Shown here: positions 8,359 to 17,607 of the stretch, one piece after another
How the letters are laid out: each line of letters opens with the position of its first letter
Numbering within the stretch: the stretch's first letter is position 1
DNA from: Shewanella insulae
GTDB lineage: Bacteria; Pseudomonadota; Gammaproteobacteria; Enterobacterales; Shewanellaceae
Length of the DNA: 64,000 nucleotides
NCBI RefSeq assembly: GCF_009831655.1
Contig: NZ_WRPA01000013.1
Coordinates: 1-64,000, forward strand
Reading direction: 5' to 3'
The notes under the pieces: model-generated
The model's database searches: none
What the model saw: only the letters and a program-made list of their open reading frames with translations
What the model was told of the DNA's origin: nothing
Position numbers and translations under genes: made by a program

Positions 8359-8970
8359 TCAACCGACGACGCCAAGCTTTCTGTGTTTAAACTGCGCCTT
8401 GGCATCGAGCACCAGGGCGCGGCACCTGTCGATATCCACCCCTTCCAAGCCATCTATGGCCGACACCTGTACCTGATCGATATAGTCAGGAGCCAGACGG
8501 ATAAAGTCCCATAGCGCCTGATAGGCCCCCTTGAGCTTGGGCTGACAGTGTTTTAGGTAGGCGGCCTCTGTATCGGCATTGAGCGAGATGGAGAGGGCGT
8601 CGACCACCTCGGCAAGCTCGGGCAGTATGTTGCGCCGATGGAACAGGTTACCAAGCCCGTCTGTGTTGACCCTAACTCGGCCGCCGCGGCGTTTTATCTC
8701 ACTTGCCACGCCAAGCAAGGTGTCGAGGTTGAGGGTGGGCTCGCCATAGCCGCAGAACACATATTCGTCGAACTGACTGACCTCGCCAAGCAGGGGGATG
8801 ATCTCCTCGCGCTTGGGTTGATGGTCGAGATCCAGCTGATACTCGTGTACCTGCTTGCTGCCGTTATGCTTGGGGCAGAACTGGCAGCGCAGGGTGCAGC
8901 GCCCGGTGATGTTGAGGTAGCGGCTGTTGCGAATATCGTAGACTAAGGTGGACTGGCTCATGGCTCTCAC
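8359..8970 (-). CDS. Radical SAM protein, TatD-associated type
   Basis: A 203-aa protein beginning at a GTG (an ATG nine bases on, at 8961, is the alternative). CTLRCQFC near residue 27 is the CX3CX2C motif that holds the [4Fe-4S] cluster and activates S-adenosylmethionine. CGYGEPTL near residue 73 is the GGEP-like SAM-binding motif. The length, about 200 residues, matches the short radical-SAM family often found beside TatD nucleases, but no tatD gene is next to it here. The substrate is unknown. It lies between the PAS sensor and the RND pump, all on the minus strand but separated by gaps and a terminator. Confidence 0.8.
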   Translation of the reverse strand: MRAMSQSTLVYDIRNSRYLNITGRCTLRCQFCPKHNGSKQVHEYQLDLDHQPKREEIIPLLGEVSQFDEYVFCGYGEPTLNLDTLLGVASEIKRRGGRVRVNTDGLGNLFHRRNILPELAEVVDALSISLNADTEAAYLKHCQPKLKGAYQALWDFIRLAPDYIDQVQVSAIDGLEGVDIDRCRALVLDAKAQFKHRKLGVVG

Positions 8971-9068
8971 GGGTAAGCTGTGTTGAACAAGCCCCTGGAA
9001 AGGCGGCCTGCAAAGGTGATGGCATGAGTCTACCGCTTTTGACGCGGCGAAAACCTCTGCTGGATCAA

Positions 9069-9091
9069 AAAGGGAGGCTTAGCCTCCCTTT
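9069..9091 (-). terminator. Rho-independent terminator of the RND operon
   Basis: AAAGGGAGGC / GCCTCCCTTT with a 3-nt loop, followed by T residues on the minus strand. It is 14 bp past the stop of the RND pump gene. Confidence 0.85.
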
Positions 9092-9104
9092 GAATTTAGA
9101 TAGA

Positions 9105-12100
9105 TTAGGACTGTTCACCCTCGATGCGATAGCTGCGGGGTTGCCACCACCAACGGAAGAGGCGTCTGATATCGTTGAGAATGATATAGAGCACGGGTAC
9201 CAGCACCAGGGTCACCACAGTCGAGAAGAGGATACCGAAGGCCAGCGAGGTGGCCATGGGGATCACTATCTGCGCCTGTAGGCTGCGCTCTAGGATGATG
9301 GGTACCAGGCCGACGAAGGTGGTCATAGAAGTAAGGATGATCGCCCTAAAACGATAACAGCCTGCGTCTATGGCCGCCTCTTTCAGCGGCAGGCCCTGGG
9401 CCCGGGCGCGGTTAACAAAGTCCACAAGGATCAGCGAGTCGTTTACCACAACCCCGGCCAGCGCCACGATACCACACAGGCTGAGCACGCTCATGGAGAG
9501 CCCCAGGATGAAGTGGCCGAACAAGGCGCCGATGATACCAAAGGGGATCACCGACATGATGATCAGCGGCTGGCTGTAGGACTTGAGCGGAATCGCCATC
9601 AGCGCATAGATGGTGAACATGGCAAAGAAGAAGCCCTGGATCAGGCCTATCATGGCGCTCTGCTCATCGGCGCTGCCACCATCTAGCGTGGTGGAGATGT
9701 GGCGATACTTGCTCTCAAGATAAGGCAGGAAGTCCTTCTGGATCTCACCTACCACCTTAGAGGGCTCCACCACATTCTTGTTGGCGTTGGCGATAACCGT
9801 GATGGCGCGACGGCCGTCGACACGGGTGATCGAAGAGTAGGAATCACCCAGCTCTATGCTCGCCACAGTGGAGAAGGGCACAGAGGTGCCTTGGGGCGTA
9901 CGGATCATCATGTTTTCCAGATGCCCCAGGGTGCGGCGCTGCTCCAGCGGGTAGCGCACCATCACCTTGACCTCTTCCTTGTTGCGCAAAATACGCTGGG
10001 CCTCATAGCCGTAGAAGCCGTAACGCACCTGGCTGGCTAGATCCGACAGGGTCAGTCCCAGGGCCTCGGCCTCGGGTTTGATCGCCAGGCGGATCTCGTG
10101 GCTGCCGGAGGAGTAGTTGTCCGAGATGTCATACACCCCCTCGTAGGTGCGTAGCTTCTGCTTCAGCTCGTCGGCGGCTTGGGAGAGCTGCTCGAGATCG
10201 CTCGAGGTGAGCCTGAAGGAGATATCGCCGCCGGCGTCGTTGGTGCTGGCGTTGATGTTAAGCTTCTTCACCGAGATCAGCTCAGGCAGCGCCTTACGCC
10301 AGGCATCGGCGATAGTGACGCCGTCTACCTCCCTGTCTTCACCCTTGGTCAGCTCGGCGAAGATGAAGGCCGAGGTACGCGAGCCCATGTTGATGAAGCT
10401 GTGCTTCACCACTGGGTTGCCGTACTCGTCTTCCATCTGGTCATTCATTACATAGAGGGCGTTCTCGATCTCCTTGACCACCTTGAGGGTGTTAGCCTCT
10501 GAGCTGCCCACATCCATCTCCAGCCTCACCTGAATGAAGTCAGAGGGGATATCGGGGAAGAAGACCCAGCGTACCTTACCGCTGGCGACCAGGGCCACGG
10601 ATAGAATAAGCACGCCCACGAAGGTGGCGACCACATTGTATCTGTGCTCGATACAGCGACCGATGAAGCTGCGGTAGCTGTGGTGGATAAAGTGTTGCAC
10701 CTTGTTGTTAAGCGCCAGCTTAAAGCGCACGAAACGGTTGGGATTAGGGTTCGGGCGACGCGGCTTAAGGTGAGCCAGGTGCGCAGGCAGGATCAGCTTG
10801 GACTCCACCAGTGAGAAGGCGAGACAGAGGATCACCACCAGGCCGATGGACTTCCAGATGATCGCCATGGGGCCGGACACCATCAGCATGGGGATAAAGG
10901 CCGCTATTGTGGTCAACACGCCAAAGGTGGCGGGCATGGCGACCTTGTGGGCCCCCTTGATCACATTATCCAGCGAGTGACCGTGGCGTTCGATCTCCGT
11001 ATAGGCACTCTCGCCGATCACTATGGCGTCATCCACCACTATCCCCAACACCAGAATAAAGGCGAACAGGGTCAGCATGTTGATCGACAGCGAGAAGGGT
11101 TCCAGGGGCATCAGCAGCATGGCGCCGAGGAAACAGACCGGCAGGCCCACCATTACCCAGAAGGCCAGACGCAAGTCGAGGAACAGCGCCAGGATGATAA
11201 ATACCAAGAGGGCGCCGTAGAACATGTTCGACAGCATCATGTTGAGACGCCCCTTGAGGTAGTGGGTCAGGTCGCCCCAGGTGTCTAACTGGGCGCTGGC
11301 GGGCAGGGTGGCGCGGCGCTCCTCCACATAGGCTTTCACCTGAGAGGAGATATCCAGCGCGTTCTGATCGTCGACGCTCAGCACCTCGATGATGGCCGCG
11401 GGTTTGCCGTTGAAGCGGGTATATTCCAGACGCTCCTCGAAGTCATCGCGAATGTTGGCCACCTCGGGCAGCATGATGCGGCTGCCATCTTTGCGGGTCT
11501 TAACCACTATCTTGGCAAAGTCTTCGCCCGTGTAGGCCTGGCCCTTGGTGCGCAGCAGTATGTCGCCATCTTCGGCGCGAATCGAGCCGCCGGGCAGATC
11601 GATGGAGGAGTTACGCACCGCCATCGCCACATCGGCGAAGCTCAGGCCATATTCACGCAGCTTGTCTTCCGACACTTCTATGCCGATCTCATAGTCGCGC
11701 ACACCTGTAACCTGGGCGCGGGTGACGGCGGGCAGGGCGGTGATATCTTCGCGTATGCTCTTGGCCAGCTCCTTCATCTCGTGTAGGTTCATGTCGCCAT
11801 ACACTGAGACCCAGATGACGTTGTTTTCCGGTTTGATGCGGAAGATGTTGGGCTTCTCGATATTGTCGGGGAAGGTGGCGATGGCGTCGATACGCAGCTT
11901 GGCCTCGTCCAGGATATCCTGGGCATCGAAGCCGTCTTCAACCTCTATGGTGACGCTGCCAGAGCCTTCGCTGGCGACCGAGGTCACCTTCTTGATGCCG
12001 CTGATATCCTGGATCGCCTCTTCGATCTTGATATTGATCCCCTCTTCGATCTCTTGAGGGGCGGCGCCGGGATAGGCGACAGAGATCTGTAGATAGTTGA

Positions 12101-12242
12101 GCTCGAAGGAGGGGAAGACCTCCTTGTTGATCAACAGGGTACTGAACAGGCCGCCGATAAGTAGCGCAAACATCAAGAGGTTGGCCGCCACGCTGTTGCG
12201 GGCAAACCAGGCAATGATGCCTTTACGGGTATTGGTCTCCAT
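9105..12242 (-). CDS. RND-family efflux pump, inner-membrane subunit
   Basis: A 1045-aa proton-driven transporter of the AcrB/HAE1 superfamily that exports substrates out of the cell together with a periplasmic adaptor and an outer-membrane channel. It has an N-terminal membrane helix (SVAANLLMFALLIGG), two large periplasmic loops and two six-helix bundles. GIVVDDAIVIGE in the fourth helix carries the paired Asp residues of the proton relay. Its ATG overlaps the adaptor stop by one base (TAATG), showing a two-gene operon. No outer-membrane channel gene of the TolC type is adjacent, so a channel encoded elsewhere is presumed. The substrate is unknown. Confidence 0.92.
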   Translation of the reverse strand: METNTRKGIIAWFARNSVAANLLMFALLIGGLFSTLLINKEVFPSFELNYLQISVAYPGAAPQEIEEGINIKIEEAIQDISGIKKVTSVASEGSGSVTIEVEDGFDAQDILDEAKLRIDAIATFPDNIEKPNIFRIKPENNVIWVSVYGDMNLHEMKELAKSIREDITALPAVTRAQVTGVRDYEIGIEVSEDKLREYGLSFADVAMAVRNSSIDLPGGSIRAEDGDILLRTKGQAYTGEDFAKIVVKTRKDGSRIMLPEVANIRDDFEERLEYTRFNGKPAAIIEVLSVDDQNALDISSQVKAYVEERRATLPASAQLDTWGDLTHYLKGRLNMMLSNMFYGALLVFIILALFLDLRLAFWVMVGLPVCFLGAMLLMPLEPFSLSINMLTLFAFILVLGIVVDDAIVIGESAYTEIERHGHSLDNVIKGAHKVAMPATFGVLTTIAAFIPMLMVSGPMAIIWKSIGLVVILCLAFSLVESKLILPAHLAHLKPRRPNPNPNRFVRFKLALNNKVQHFIHHSYRSFIGRCIEHRYNVVATFVGVLILSVALVASGKVRWVFFPDIPSDFIQVRLEMDVGSSEANTLKVVKEIENALYVMNDQMEDEYGNPVVKHSFINMGSRTSAFIFAELTKGEDREVDGVTIADAWRKALPELISVKKLNINASTNDAGGDISFRLTSSDLEQLSQAADELKQKLRTYEGVYDISDNYSSGSHEIRLAIKPEAEALGLTLSDLASQVRYGFYGYEAQRILRNKEEVKVMVRYPLEQRRTLGHLENMMIRTPQGTSVPFSTVASIELGDSYSSITRVDGRRAITVIANANKNVVEPSKVVGEIQKDFLPYLESKYRHISTTLDGGSADEQSAMIGLIQGFFFAMFTIYALMAIPLKSYSQPLIIMSVIPFGIIGALFGHFILGLSMSVLSLCGIVALAGVVVNDSLILVDFVNRARAQGLPLKEAAIDAGCYRFRAIILTSMTTFVGLVPIILERSLQAQIVIPMATSLAFGILFSTVVTLVLVPVLYIILNDIRRLFRWWWQPRSYRIEGEQS

Positions 12243-13465
12243 TACTGATCACCTGCTGCCACTAGGGTCTGCTGGTTATCTTCCTCCTGATCTTGGCTCT
12301 GGGACTTGTCCTCTTCGCCGATCACCTTCACCAGCTGGCCTGTGGCCATGTTGTTGATTGTGGTCAGTGAGATGCGCTCGCCATCTTTCAGGCTGTCCTT
12401 GATATAGACCTTGTCGATACCGCTACGCACCACGTTGACCTCACGCATTTCCAGCGTGTTGTCGTCGCGTACCACGGCGACTTGATGATCCCTGACGATA
12501 TAGCGGGGCAGCTTGACGATCCCATCAACCGTGCGGCCCTTGATGATGGCGTTGACGAAGCTGCCATACTTGAGCGGCAATTGGCCTTCGGCCTTGTTCT
12601 GTCTTAAGTAAGGGTCTTTCACCTCGGCCACCAGATAGACCATGCGGTTATCGGCGTCGATCACCCCTTCGCTGCGCACTATCTTGCCTATCCAGCTCAC
12701 GGTGCGGCCCGCCAGTTCGGCGCTCAGGGTCACCTGGGTGTCGGGATTGTCGATAGACTCCAGGTAGGCCAGCTCATGGTTGGCTAACGGCAGACGGATC
12801 TCGGCGACGCGGGTGTCGTATAGCTCGCCCAGGTTAGTGCCCAGGGTGACATATTGACCCAGATCCACGTTGCGAGCCTTGATGATGCCGTCGAACGGCG
12901 CGCGTATGGTGGTACGCTCCAGGTTGCGCTGAGCACGTGCCAGGGCCGCCTCGGCAAATTTGACGTTGGCCTGCTCCTTCTTAAGCTGAGGCACACGCAG
13001 GCCCAGCTCAGGCGGTACGCCGCCGTCGTATCCCTTCCAGTCGTTCTTAGCCACTTCGCCGCGGGCGACCTCTTCATCCAGCGCCGCCTTGGCCTGGGCC
13101 AGGGTGGCCTGGGCTTGCATCAGATCTGCCTCATAATCCGAGGGTTCGATCTGCGCCAGCATATCACCGCGCTTGACTATGCCACCGGCGACAAACTTGT
13201 CCGAGATGGTCAGCATGCGTCCTTGCACCTCTGTAACCAACTGGGTTTTGTTCTTGGGTAGCACCACCCCGTAGGAGGGCAAATTTAATGAAACGGTTTC
13301 ACTCCGTACCGGCATCACGTCCACTATAGGGACCGGCATCTCTTCCTCTTTCTGCTCTGGGGCTTCCTGAGTACTCATCAAGAGGGCGGCAAACAGGCCG
13401 AAGACGATCAGGATGAGGATGGGGGGGAAAACTCTTCGTAGGATAATTTTTATCATTGACTTCAT
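12242..13465 (-). CDS. RND efflux periplasmic adaptor (membrane fusion protein)
   Basis: A 407-aa adaptor with an N-terminal membrane anchor (FPPILILIVFGLFAALLMS) and no lipobox. A barrel/lipoyl half-motif (GVVLPKNKTQLVTEVQGRM) is followed by an alpha-helical hairpin (about residues 100-165), the second lipoyl half (TTIRAPFDGIIKARNVDLGQ) and a beta-barrel. It links the pump to the outer-membrane channel. The pump gene follows with a one-base overlap. A Gln/Asp/Glu-rich tail of about 25 residues ends the protein. Confidence 0.9.
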   Translation of the reverse strand: MKSMIKIILRRVFPPILILIVFGLFAALLMSTQEAPEQKEEEMPVPIVDVMPVRSETVSLNLPSYGVVLPKNKTQLVTEVQGRMLTISDKFVAGGIVKRGDMLAQIEPSDYEADLMQAQATLAQAKAALDEEVARGEVAKNDWKGYDGGVPPELGLRVPQLKKEQANVKFAEAALARAQRNLERTTIRAPFDGIIKARNVDLGQYVTLGTNLGELYDTRVAEIRLPLANHELAYLESIDNPDTQVTLSAELAGRTVSWIGKIVRSEGVIDADNRMVYLVAEVKDPYLRQNKAEGQLPLKYGSFVNAIIKGRTVDGIVKLPRYIVRDHQVAVVRDDNTLEMREVNVVRSGIDKVYIKDSLKDGERISLTTINNMATGQLVKVIGEEDKSQSQDQEEDNQQTLVAAGDQ

Positions 13466-13633
13466 GCTATTCCGTGCTGAGCGAATGCCCTATAAATTAC
13501 CAGAGTCTCCTCTGTGCGCAAAAGTCTTTTTGTAAATAAAATGTGTCAAATTTACTCTGTTAAACCAATTTAACATATTGAAAATCAAGTGAAGCTAGCG
13601 ATACTTGCTATCGACTTGTTAAATTGCCAAAAA

Positions 13634-13658
13634 AAAAGCGCCCCTGAGGGACGCTTTT
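13634..13658 (-). terminator. Rho-independent terminator of srmB
   Basis: AAAAGCG and CGCTTTT arms with a GC-rich middle (CCC/GGG), followed on the minus strand by a run of eight or more T. It lies 36 bp past the helicase stop. Confidence 0.85.
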
Positions 13659-13693
13659 ATCGCCGAGATGGCGGGGGGGTACCGATGCAGACG

Positions 13694-14914
13694 CTAGCGC
13701 TTCTTCTTGGCTTTCTTAGGGCTCTTCTTGTCGCCGCTCTTCACCTTCTTCTTGGTGGGTACCTTGGCTTCCTTGTGCTTAGGACGCAGCGAGTCGATCA
13801 CCCGGCGCTTCAGTGGCTGCTCGATATAGCGCTCGATCTTGACGATGACGCGCATGTCGTGGGCTTCCACCAGGGAGATGGCCGTGCCCTTGTTGCCGGC
13901 GCGGCCGGTTCGACCTATTCGGTGCACATAGGTGTCTGCCGAGCGCGGCATATCGAAGTTGATCACATGAGTGATGCCGTCGATGTCGATACCGCGGGCC
14001 GCCACATCTGTGGCCAGCAGCACGTTAACCTCGCCCTTGGTGAAGCGGCCCAGCGCCTGAAAGCGCGCCTTCTGCTCCATGTCGCCGCGCATGAAGGCGC
14101 AGTTGATACCGGCCTGTTGCAGCTGACCTTCCAGGCTGGCTACGACCTCGCGAGTCTTAACGAAGACGATGGCGCGGCTGACCTCTTCACGCTTGAGAAT
14201 GTCGCACAGCAGGGCAAACTTATGATCTTTGTCGTCGGCCAGGTGCAGCCATTGGTGGATCTTGGCTTTCTCACTGCGGGGTGGTTTGGTCTCTATGGTC
14301 ACCGGATTGGTCAGCAGCATCTCGGCGAAGCGGCTCACGCCACCCCCTTCCAGGGTCGCCGAGAACAGCATGTTGTGCTTACGCTGCTGCGCCTCGATGG
14401 CGATAGACTGCACCGCGGAGGAGAAACCCATGTCCAGCATGCGGTCGGCCTCGTCGAGCACCAAGATCTCCACCGACTGGGCATCGAAGAGTTCCTTGTC
14501 CAGGTACTCCATCAGACGGCCGGGTGTAGCCACCAGGATGTCGATGTTTTCCTTGAGCGCCTGCTCCTGGGGGGCGTAAGGCACTCCGCCTGTGATGATG
14601 GCGATATCCAGGCCCAGGTCGGTGGCTAGGTGGCAGGCGTATCTGTGTACCTGGCTGGCCAGCTCTCGGGTCGGGGCGAGGATAAGCACGCGCGCATGGC
14701 CCGAGTAACGGCGGGGGAAGTCCAGCAGATGTTGCAGCGCCGGTAGCAGGAAGCTGGCGGTCTTGCCCGTGCCTGTCGGTGCCCTCGCCAGAATATCTTT
14801 ATGCTCCAGTGCTAAGGGAATCGTCTGTTGCTGGATGGTGGTGGGGGCAAGATGGCCCATCGCCTTGAGCGACTCGAGCAGGGTGTCGTCAAGGTGGAAA
14901 TCTTCAAATTGCAT
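13694..14914 (-). CDS. srmB: ATP-dependent DEAD-box RNA helicase SrmB
   Basis: A 406-aa DEAD-box helicase that helps early assembly of the 50S ribosomal subunit. A Q-motif (FEDFHLD...TTIQQQTIP) is followed by motif I APTGTGKT, motif Ia PTRELA, motif II DEAD, motif III SAT, and the helicase C domain with ARGIDI and HRIGRTGR. The last 40 residues are Lys-rich (KKKVKSGDKKSPKKAKKKR), an RNA-binding tail. The assignment to SrmB over other DEAD-box proteins rests on size and on the adjacent trmN6 gene, a pairing also known in enterobacteria. Confidence 0.88.
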   Translation of the reverse strand: MQFEDFHLDDTLLESLKAMGHLAPTTIQQQTIPLALEHKDILARAPTGTGKTASFLLPALQHLLDFPRRYSGHARVLILAPTRELASQVHRYACHLATDLGLDIAIITGGVPYAPQEQALKENIDILVATPGRLMEYLDKELFDAQSVEILVLDEADRMLDMGFSSAVQSIAIEAQQRKHNMLFSATLEGGGVSRFAEMLLTNPVTIETKPPRSEKAKIHQWLHLADDKDHKFALLCDILKREEVSRAIVFVKTREVVASLEGQLQQAGINCAFMRGDMEQKARFQALGRFTKGEVNVLLATDVAARGIDIDGITHVINFDMPRSADTYVHRIGRTGRAGNKGTAISLVEAHDMRVIVKIERYIEQPLKRRVIDSLRPKHKEAKVPTKKKVKSGDKKSPKKAKKKR

Positions 14915-15002
14915 GCGCTGCGTCTCTCAAAATAATAGCCGCGCATTATACACCCAAAGCTGGGTAAAGTGCGAGTCGCTCGCCTCGCCGATTAGGCCCG
15001 CT

Positions 15003-15722
15003 CTAGAGCTTGAGGTAGAAGGCCTGGGTCAGGGCGACTATAGCCTCGCTGTAGGCCCCAGAAGCATCGCGTATGCTGAGATGTTCCGCCTCTATCTGTT
15101 CGCTAGACTCGGCGTTCGAGACGCCGTGGCTCAGGCAAAACAGATGCCTTTGAGGCGTTTTGCTGGGCACTGTCGTGATGTCGACTCTGGCATTTAGCCG
15201 CAGCTCAAACTGAGCCAGCAGGGGCAGAAATCGTCCCAGACTGGCATTGGGCAGGATCAGGCTTGCCTTGCCCTGGGGGCTGAGCAGCTGCTTGATGGCA
15301 CCTAAAAGGTCTTCAAAAGCCAGGCTGTCTGTGTGTCTGGCCTGGGCGCGTTTGCTGCACTGAGACTGAGGCCCATTGTCGAAATAGGGGGGATTGCAGA
15401 GGATGTGGTCGAACTTTGTTTGTACGCCGGGATACCACTTTAGCAGATCCGCCTGGGTCAGGGTGATGCGATCGCCCCAGGGACTCTGCGTTATGTTGTG
15501 TTGGCAGTCCTGTGCCGCCAGCGGATCTATCTCTAGTGCCTGTATGGCCGCCCCGCTGCGCTGAGCCGCCATCAGGCTCAGCAGACCACTGCCCGCGCCG
15601 ATATCCAGTATGGTTTTGGCCTGGGTAAGCGGCGCCCAGGCGCCCAGCAGGACGCCGTCAGTGCTGACGGGCATGCCGCAGTGGCTGTCATCGACGTGAA
15701 ATTGCTTAAAGGTAAAGGGCAT
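15003..15722 (-). CDS. trmN6: tRNA1(Val) (adenine(37)-N6)-methyltransferase
   Basis: A 239-aa SAM-dependent methyltransferase of the YfiC/TrmN6 family that makes m6A37 in tRNA1(Val). FKFKQF-type start (MPFTFKQFHVDD), the SAM motif DIGAGSGLLSLM near residue 42 and the catalytic NPPY (LCNPPYFD near residue 113) are all present. It lies 88 bp upstream of srmB on the same strand. Confidence 0.9.
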   Translation of the reverse strand: MPFTFKQFHVDDSHCGMPVSTDGVLLGAWAPLTQAKTILDIGAGSGLLSLMAAQRSGAAIQALEIDPLAAQDCQHNITQSPWGDRITLTQADLLKWYPGVQTKFDHILCNPPYFDNGPQSQCSKRAQARHTDSLAFEDLLGAIKQLLSPQGKASLILPNASLGRFLPLLAQFELRLNARVDITTVPSKTPQRHLFCLSHGVSNAESSEQIEAEHLSIRDASGAYSEAIVALTQAFYLKL

Positions 15723-16197
15723 GGGCTGACTTTCGGGGATTAAGATGCTTGGGGGCGCATTGTACGTGATCCCGCCAAATGCAGAAACCCGCTAGGCGCG
15801 GAAAGTGCCCTGTTACCAGAGGCTAAAACAGTGAATCTTGCTAGGGCCAAATGTTGCGTGACATGAAGGATGAAAAGGAAGTGTGTCCAACTTGTTAAAT
15901 TTGCGCTTTCATTTGCGTCGATTGGTTGCCCAAATCTTGTGTCTCGTTAGCCTTTTTGCTAATAGTAGGTCCTCTTGTCAGGGCTGAAAGCCTTGATTTG
16001 AGCTAGGTAAGCCAGTTTGAATGCATTTTTAGCGTTAGTTAATCCTGCTGTCGTTCAAGAAGTAGCCAAGAATGGGCTAGATTTACCACGGAGACGTGTA
16101 ATAAGAAGTTTACACGCAATGAAGGTCGCGGTTATTAGCCAATAATTTCCACTAAGCGATTAAGATCATTATACAAAGCAGATTAACGGGGCGTTGT
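15723..16197. promoter_or_regulatory. Leader and promoter region of brnQ and trmN6
   Basis: 475 bp between divergent genes with no coding frame of note. A small stem TTAGC/GCTAA (15948-15963) precedes a stretch with no recognised operator. A leucine-responsive (Lrp) site might be expected before brnQ but I cannot point to one. Confidence 0.4.
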
Positions 16198-17529
16198 GTG
16201 CAGAACAATAAATTAAGTTTGACGGATACATTGGGCTTAGGTTTCATGACCTTTGCCTTCTTCTTGGGTGCGGGTAACCTGATTTTCCCGCCGCTAGCCG
16301 GATTCCTTGCCGGTGAGAACATGTCTTGGGCCATGATAGGCTTCCTGCTGACCGCGGTGACGCTGCCGCTGGTGACCCTGATTGCCGTGGCAAAGGCCAA
16401 TGGCAAGGTGATGGGCCTGCTGCCGCCGCTTGCCGCCACCATGCTGGCTATCGCCATCTATATCATCATAGGCCCAGCCTTTGCCGCGCCCCGCGCCGGC
16501 CTGGTTGCCTATGAGATGGGTTACAAGCCCTTTATTGAAGATGCCCAGGCGAGTTTTGAGGTCGCCGGCATCGTCCTGACCAGCTCACAACTTCTCTACA
16601 CCAGCATCTTTTTCGGTATCGCCATGCTGTTGTCGCTGTTCCCCGGCAAGCTGCTGGACAGCGTGGGCAAGGTGCTCACCCCTATCATGATCATACTGCT
16701 GGTGGGTCTGGCGAGTTCTGTGGTGATCCTGCCGGGTTCAGAGGTGGCAACCTCAGTGGGCGACTACCAATCGAACCCGTTAACCAAGGGGATCATCGAA
16801 GGCTATAACACCATGGATACTCTGGCATCGCTGATCTTCGGCATGCTGATTATCGACCTGCTGCGTAAGAAGGGCGTGGACTCGCCAAGAGAGCAGACCA
16901 AGTACCTGGTGCGCGCGGCCTTTATCGCCGCCGGTGGCTTGGCTTTCGTCTATGTATCGCTCTTCTATCTGGGTGCGACAGCCGGCGATCTAGCCGTAGG
17001 CGCCGACAATGGCGGGGTGATCCTGACCAACTATGTGAACCACCAGTTTGGCGCCTCGGGTCAGCTGCTACTTGCCGCCGTGGTGACCCTGGCCTGTCTG
17101 ACGACGGTTGTCGGTCTGGTCTCTGCCTGTGCCGAGTACTTCAACGAGCTGATGCCTCGTCTCTCCTACAAGCTGTTAGTTGTGGTGATGAGTGTCACCT
17201 GCGCCGTGGTTGCCAACGTTGGTCTGGCTCAGCTGATCAGTATCAGCATTCCTGTGCTGGTGACCATCTACCCTGTGGCGATCGCCCTGGTGGCGGTGAC
17301 ATACCTGACCGAGCGTTTCGCCCAGCCAGCCTTTGCCCACCGCATGGTGCTGAGTGTGGCCCTGGTGTTTGGCATCATCGACGGTCTCAAGGCGGCCGGT
17401 GTCGACATGAGCCTGTTCGATGTTATGCCACTGTCGGCTCAGGGCATGGCCTGGTTAATTCCTACGGCAATTACCATCTTTGCCTGCCTGATGGTGCGAC
17501 GCCCACGAGGTGAAGCGGTATTAAATTGA
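16198..17529 (+). CDS. brnQ: Branched-chain amino acid:cation symporter BrnQ
   Basis: A 443-aa inner-membrane carrier of the LIVCS family that imports leucine, isoleucine and valine with Na+ or H+. It starts at a GTG after ACGGGGC. The N-terminus (LGLGFMTFAFFLGAGNLIFPP) is the family signature and about twelve hydrophobic segments follow along the whole length. A terminator lies between it and xerD, so it is a single-gene unit. Confidence 0.92.
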   Translation: MQNNKLSLTDTLGLGFMTFAFFLGAGNLIFPPLAGFLAGENMSWAMIGFLLTAVTLPLVTLIAVAKANGKVMGLLPPLAATMLAIAIYIIIGPAFAAPRAGLVAYEMGYKPFIEDAQASFEVAGIVLTSSQLLYTSIFFGIAMLLSLFPGKLLDSVGKVLTPIMIILLVGLASSVVILPGSEVATSVGDYQSNPLTKGIIEGYNTMDTLASLIFGMLIIDLLRKKGVDSPREQTKYLVRAAFIAAGGLAFVYVSLFYLGATAGDLAVGADNGGVILTNYVNHQFGASGQLLLAAVVTLACLTTVVGLVSACAEYFNELMPRLSYKLLVVVMSVTCAVVANVGLAQLISISIPVLVTIYPVAIALVAVTYLTERFAQPAFAHRMVLSVALVFGIIDGLKAAGVDMSLFDVMPLSAQGMAWLIPTAITIFACLMVRRPRGEAVLN

Positions 17530-17557
17530 TGCCAGCCTAAGCCATAGCGTAAGATAG

Positions 17558-17589
17558 CGGTGTTAACGCTAAGAGTTAGCACCGTTTTT
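17558..17589 (+). terminator. Rho-independent terminator of brnQ
   Basis: CGGTGTTAAC / GTTAGCACCG stem with a 7-nt loop and TTTTT. It sits 28 bp past the brnQ stop and just before the xerD ribosome site. Confidence 0.85.
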
Positions 17590-17607
17590 GTATCTAAAGG
17601 ATTTCTT

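Noticed and set aside
13589..14629. 346-codon plus-strand frame opposite srmB
   Set aside because: It is antisense to a well-supported helicase gene and has only the low-complexity look of a shadow frame.
15948..15963. Attenuator before brnQ
   Set aside because: The TTAGC/GCTAA stem is short and no leader peptide with branched-chain codons was found.
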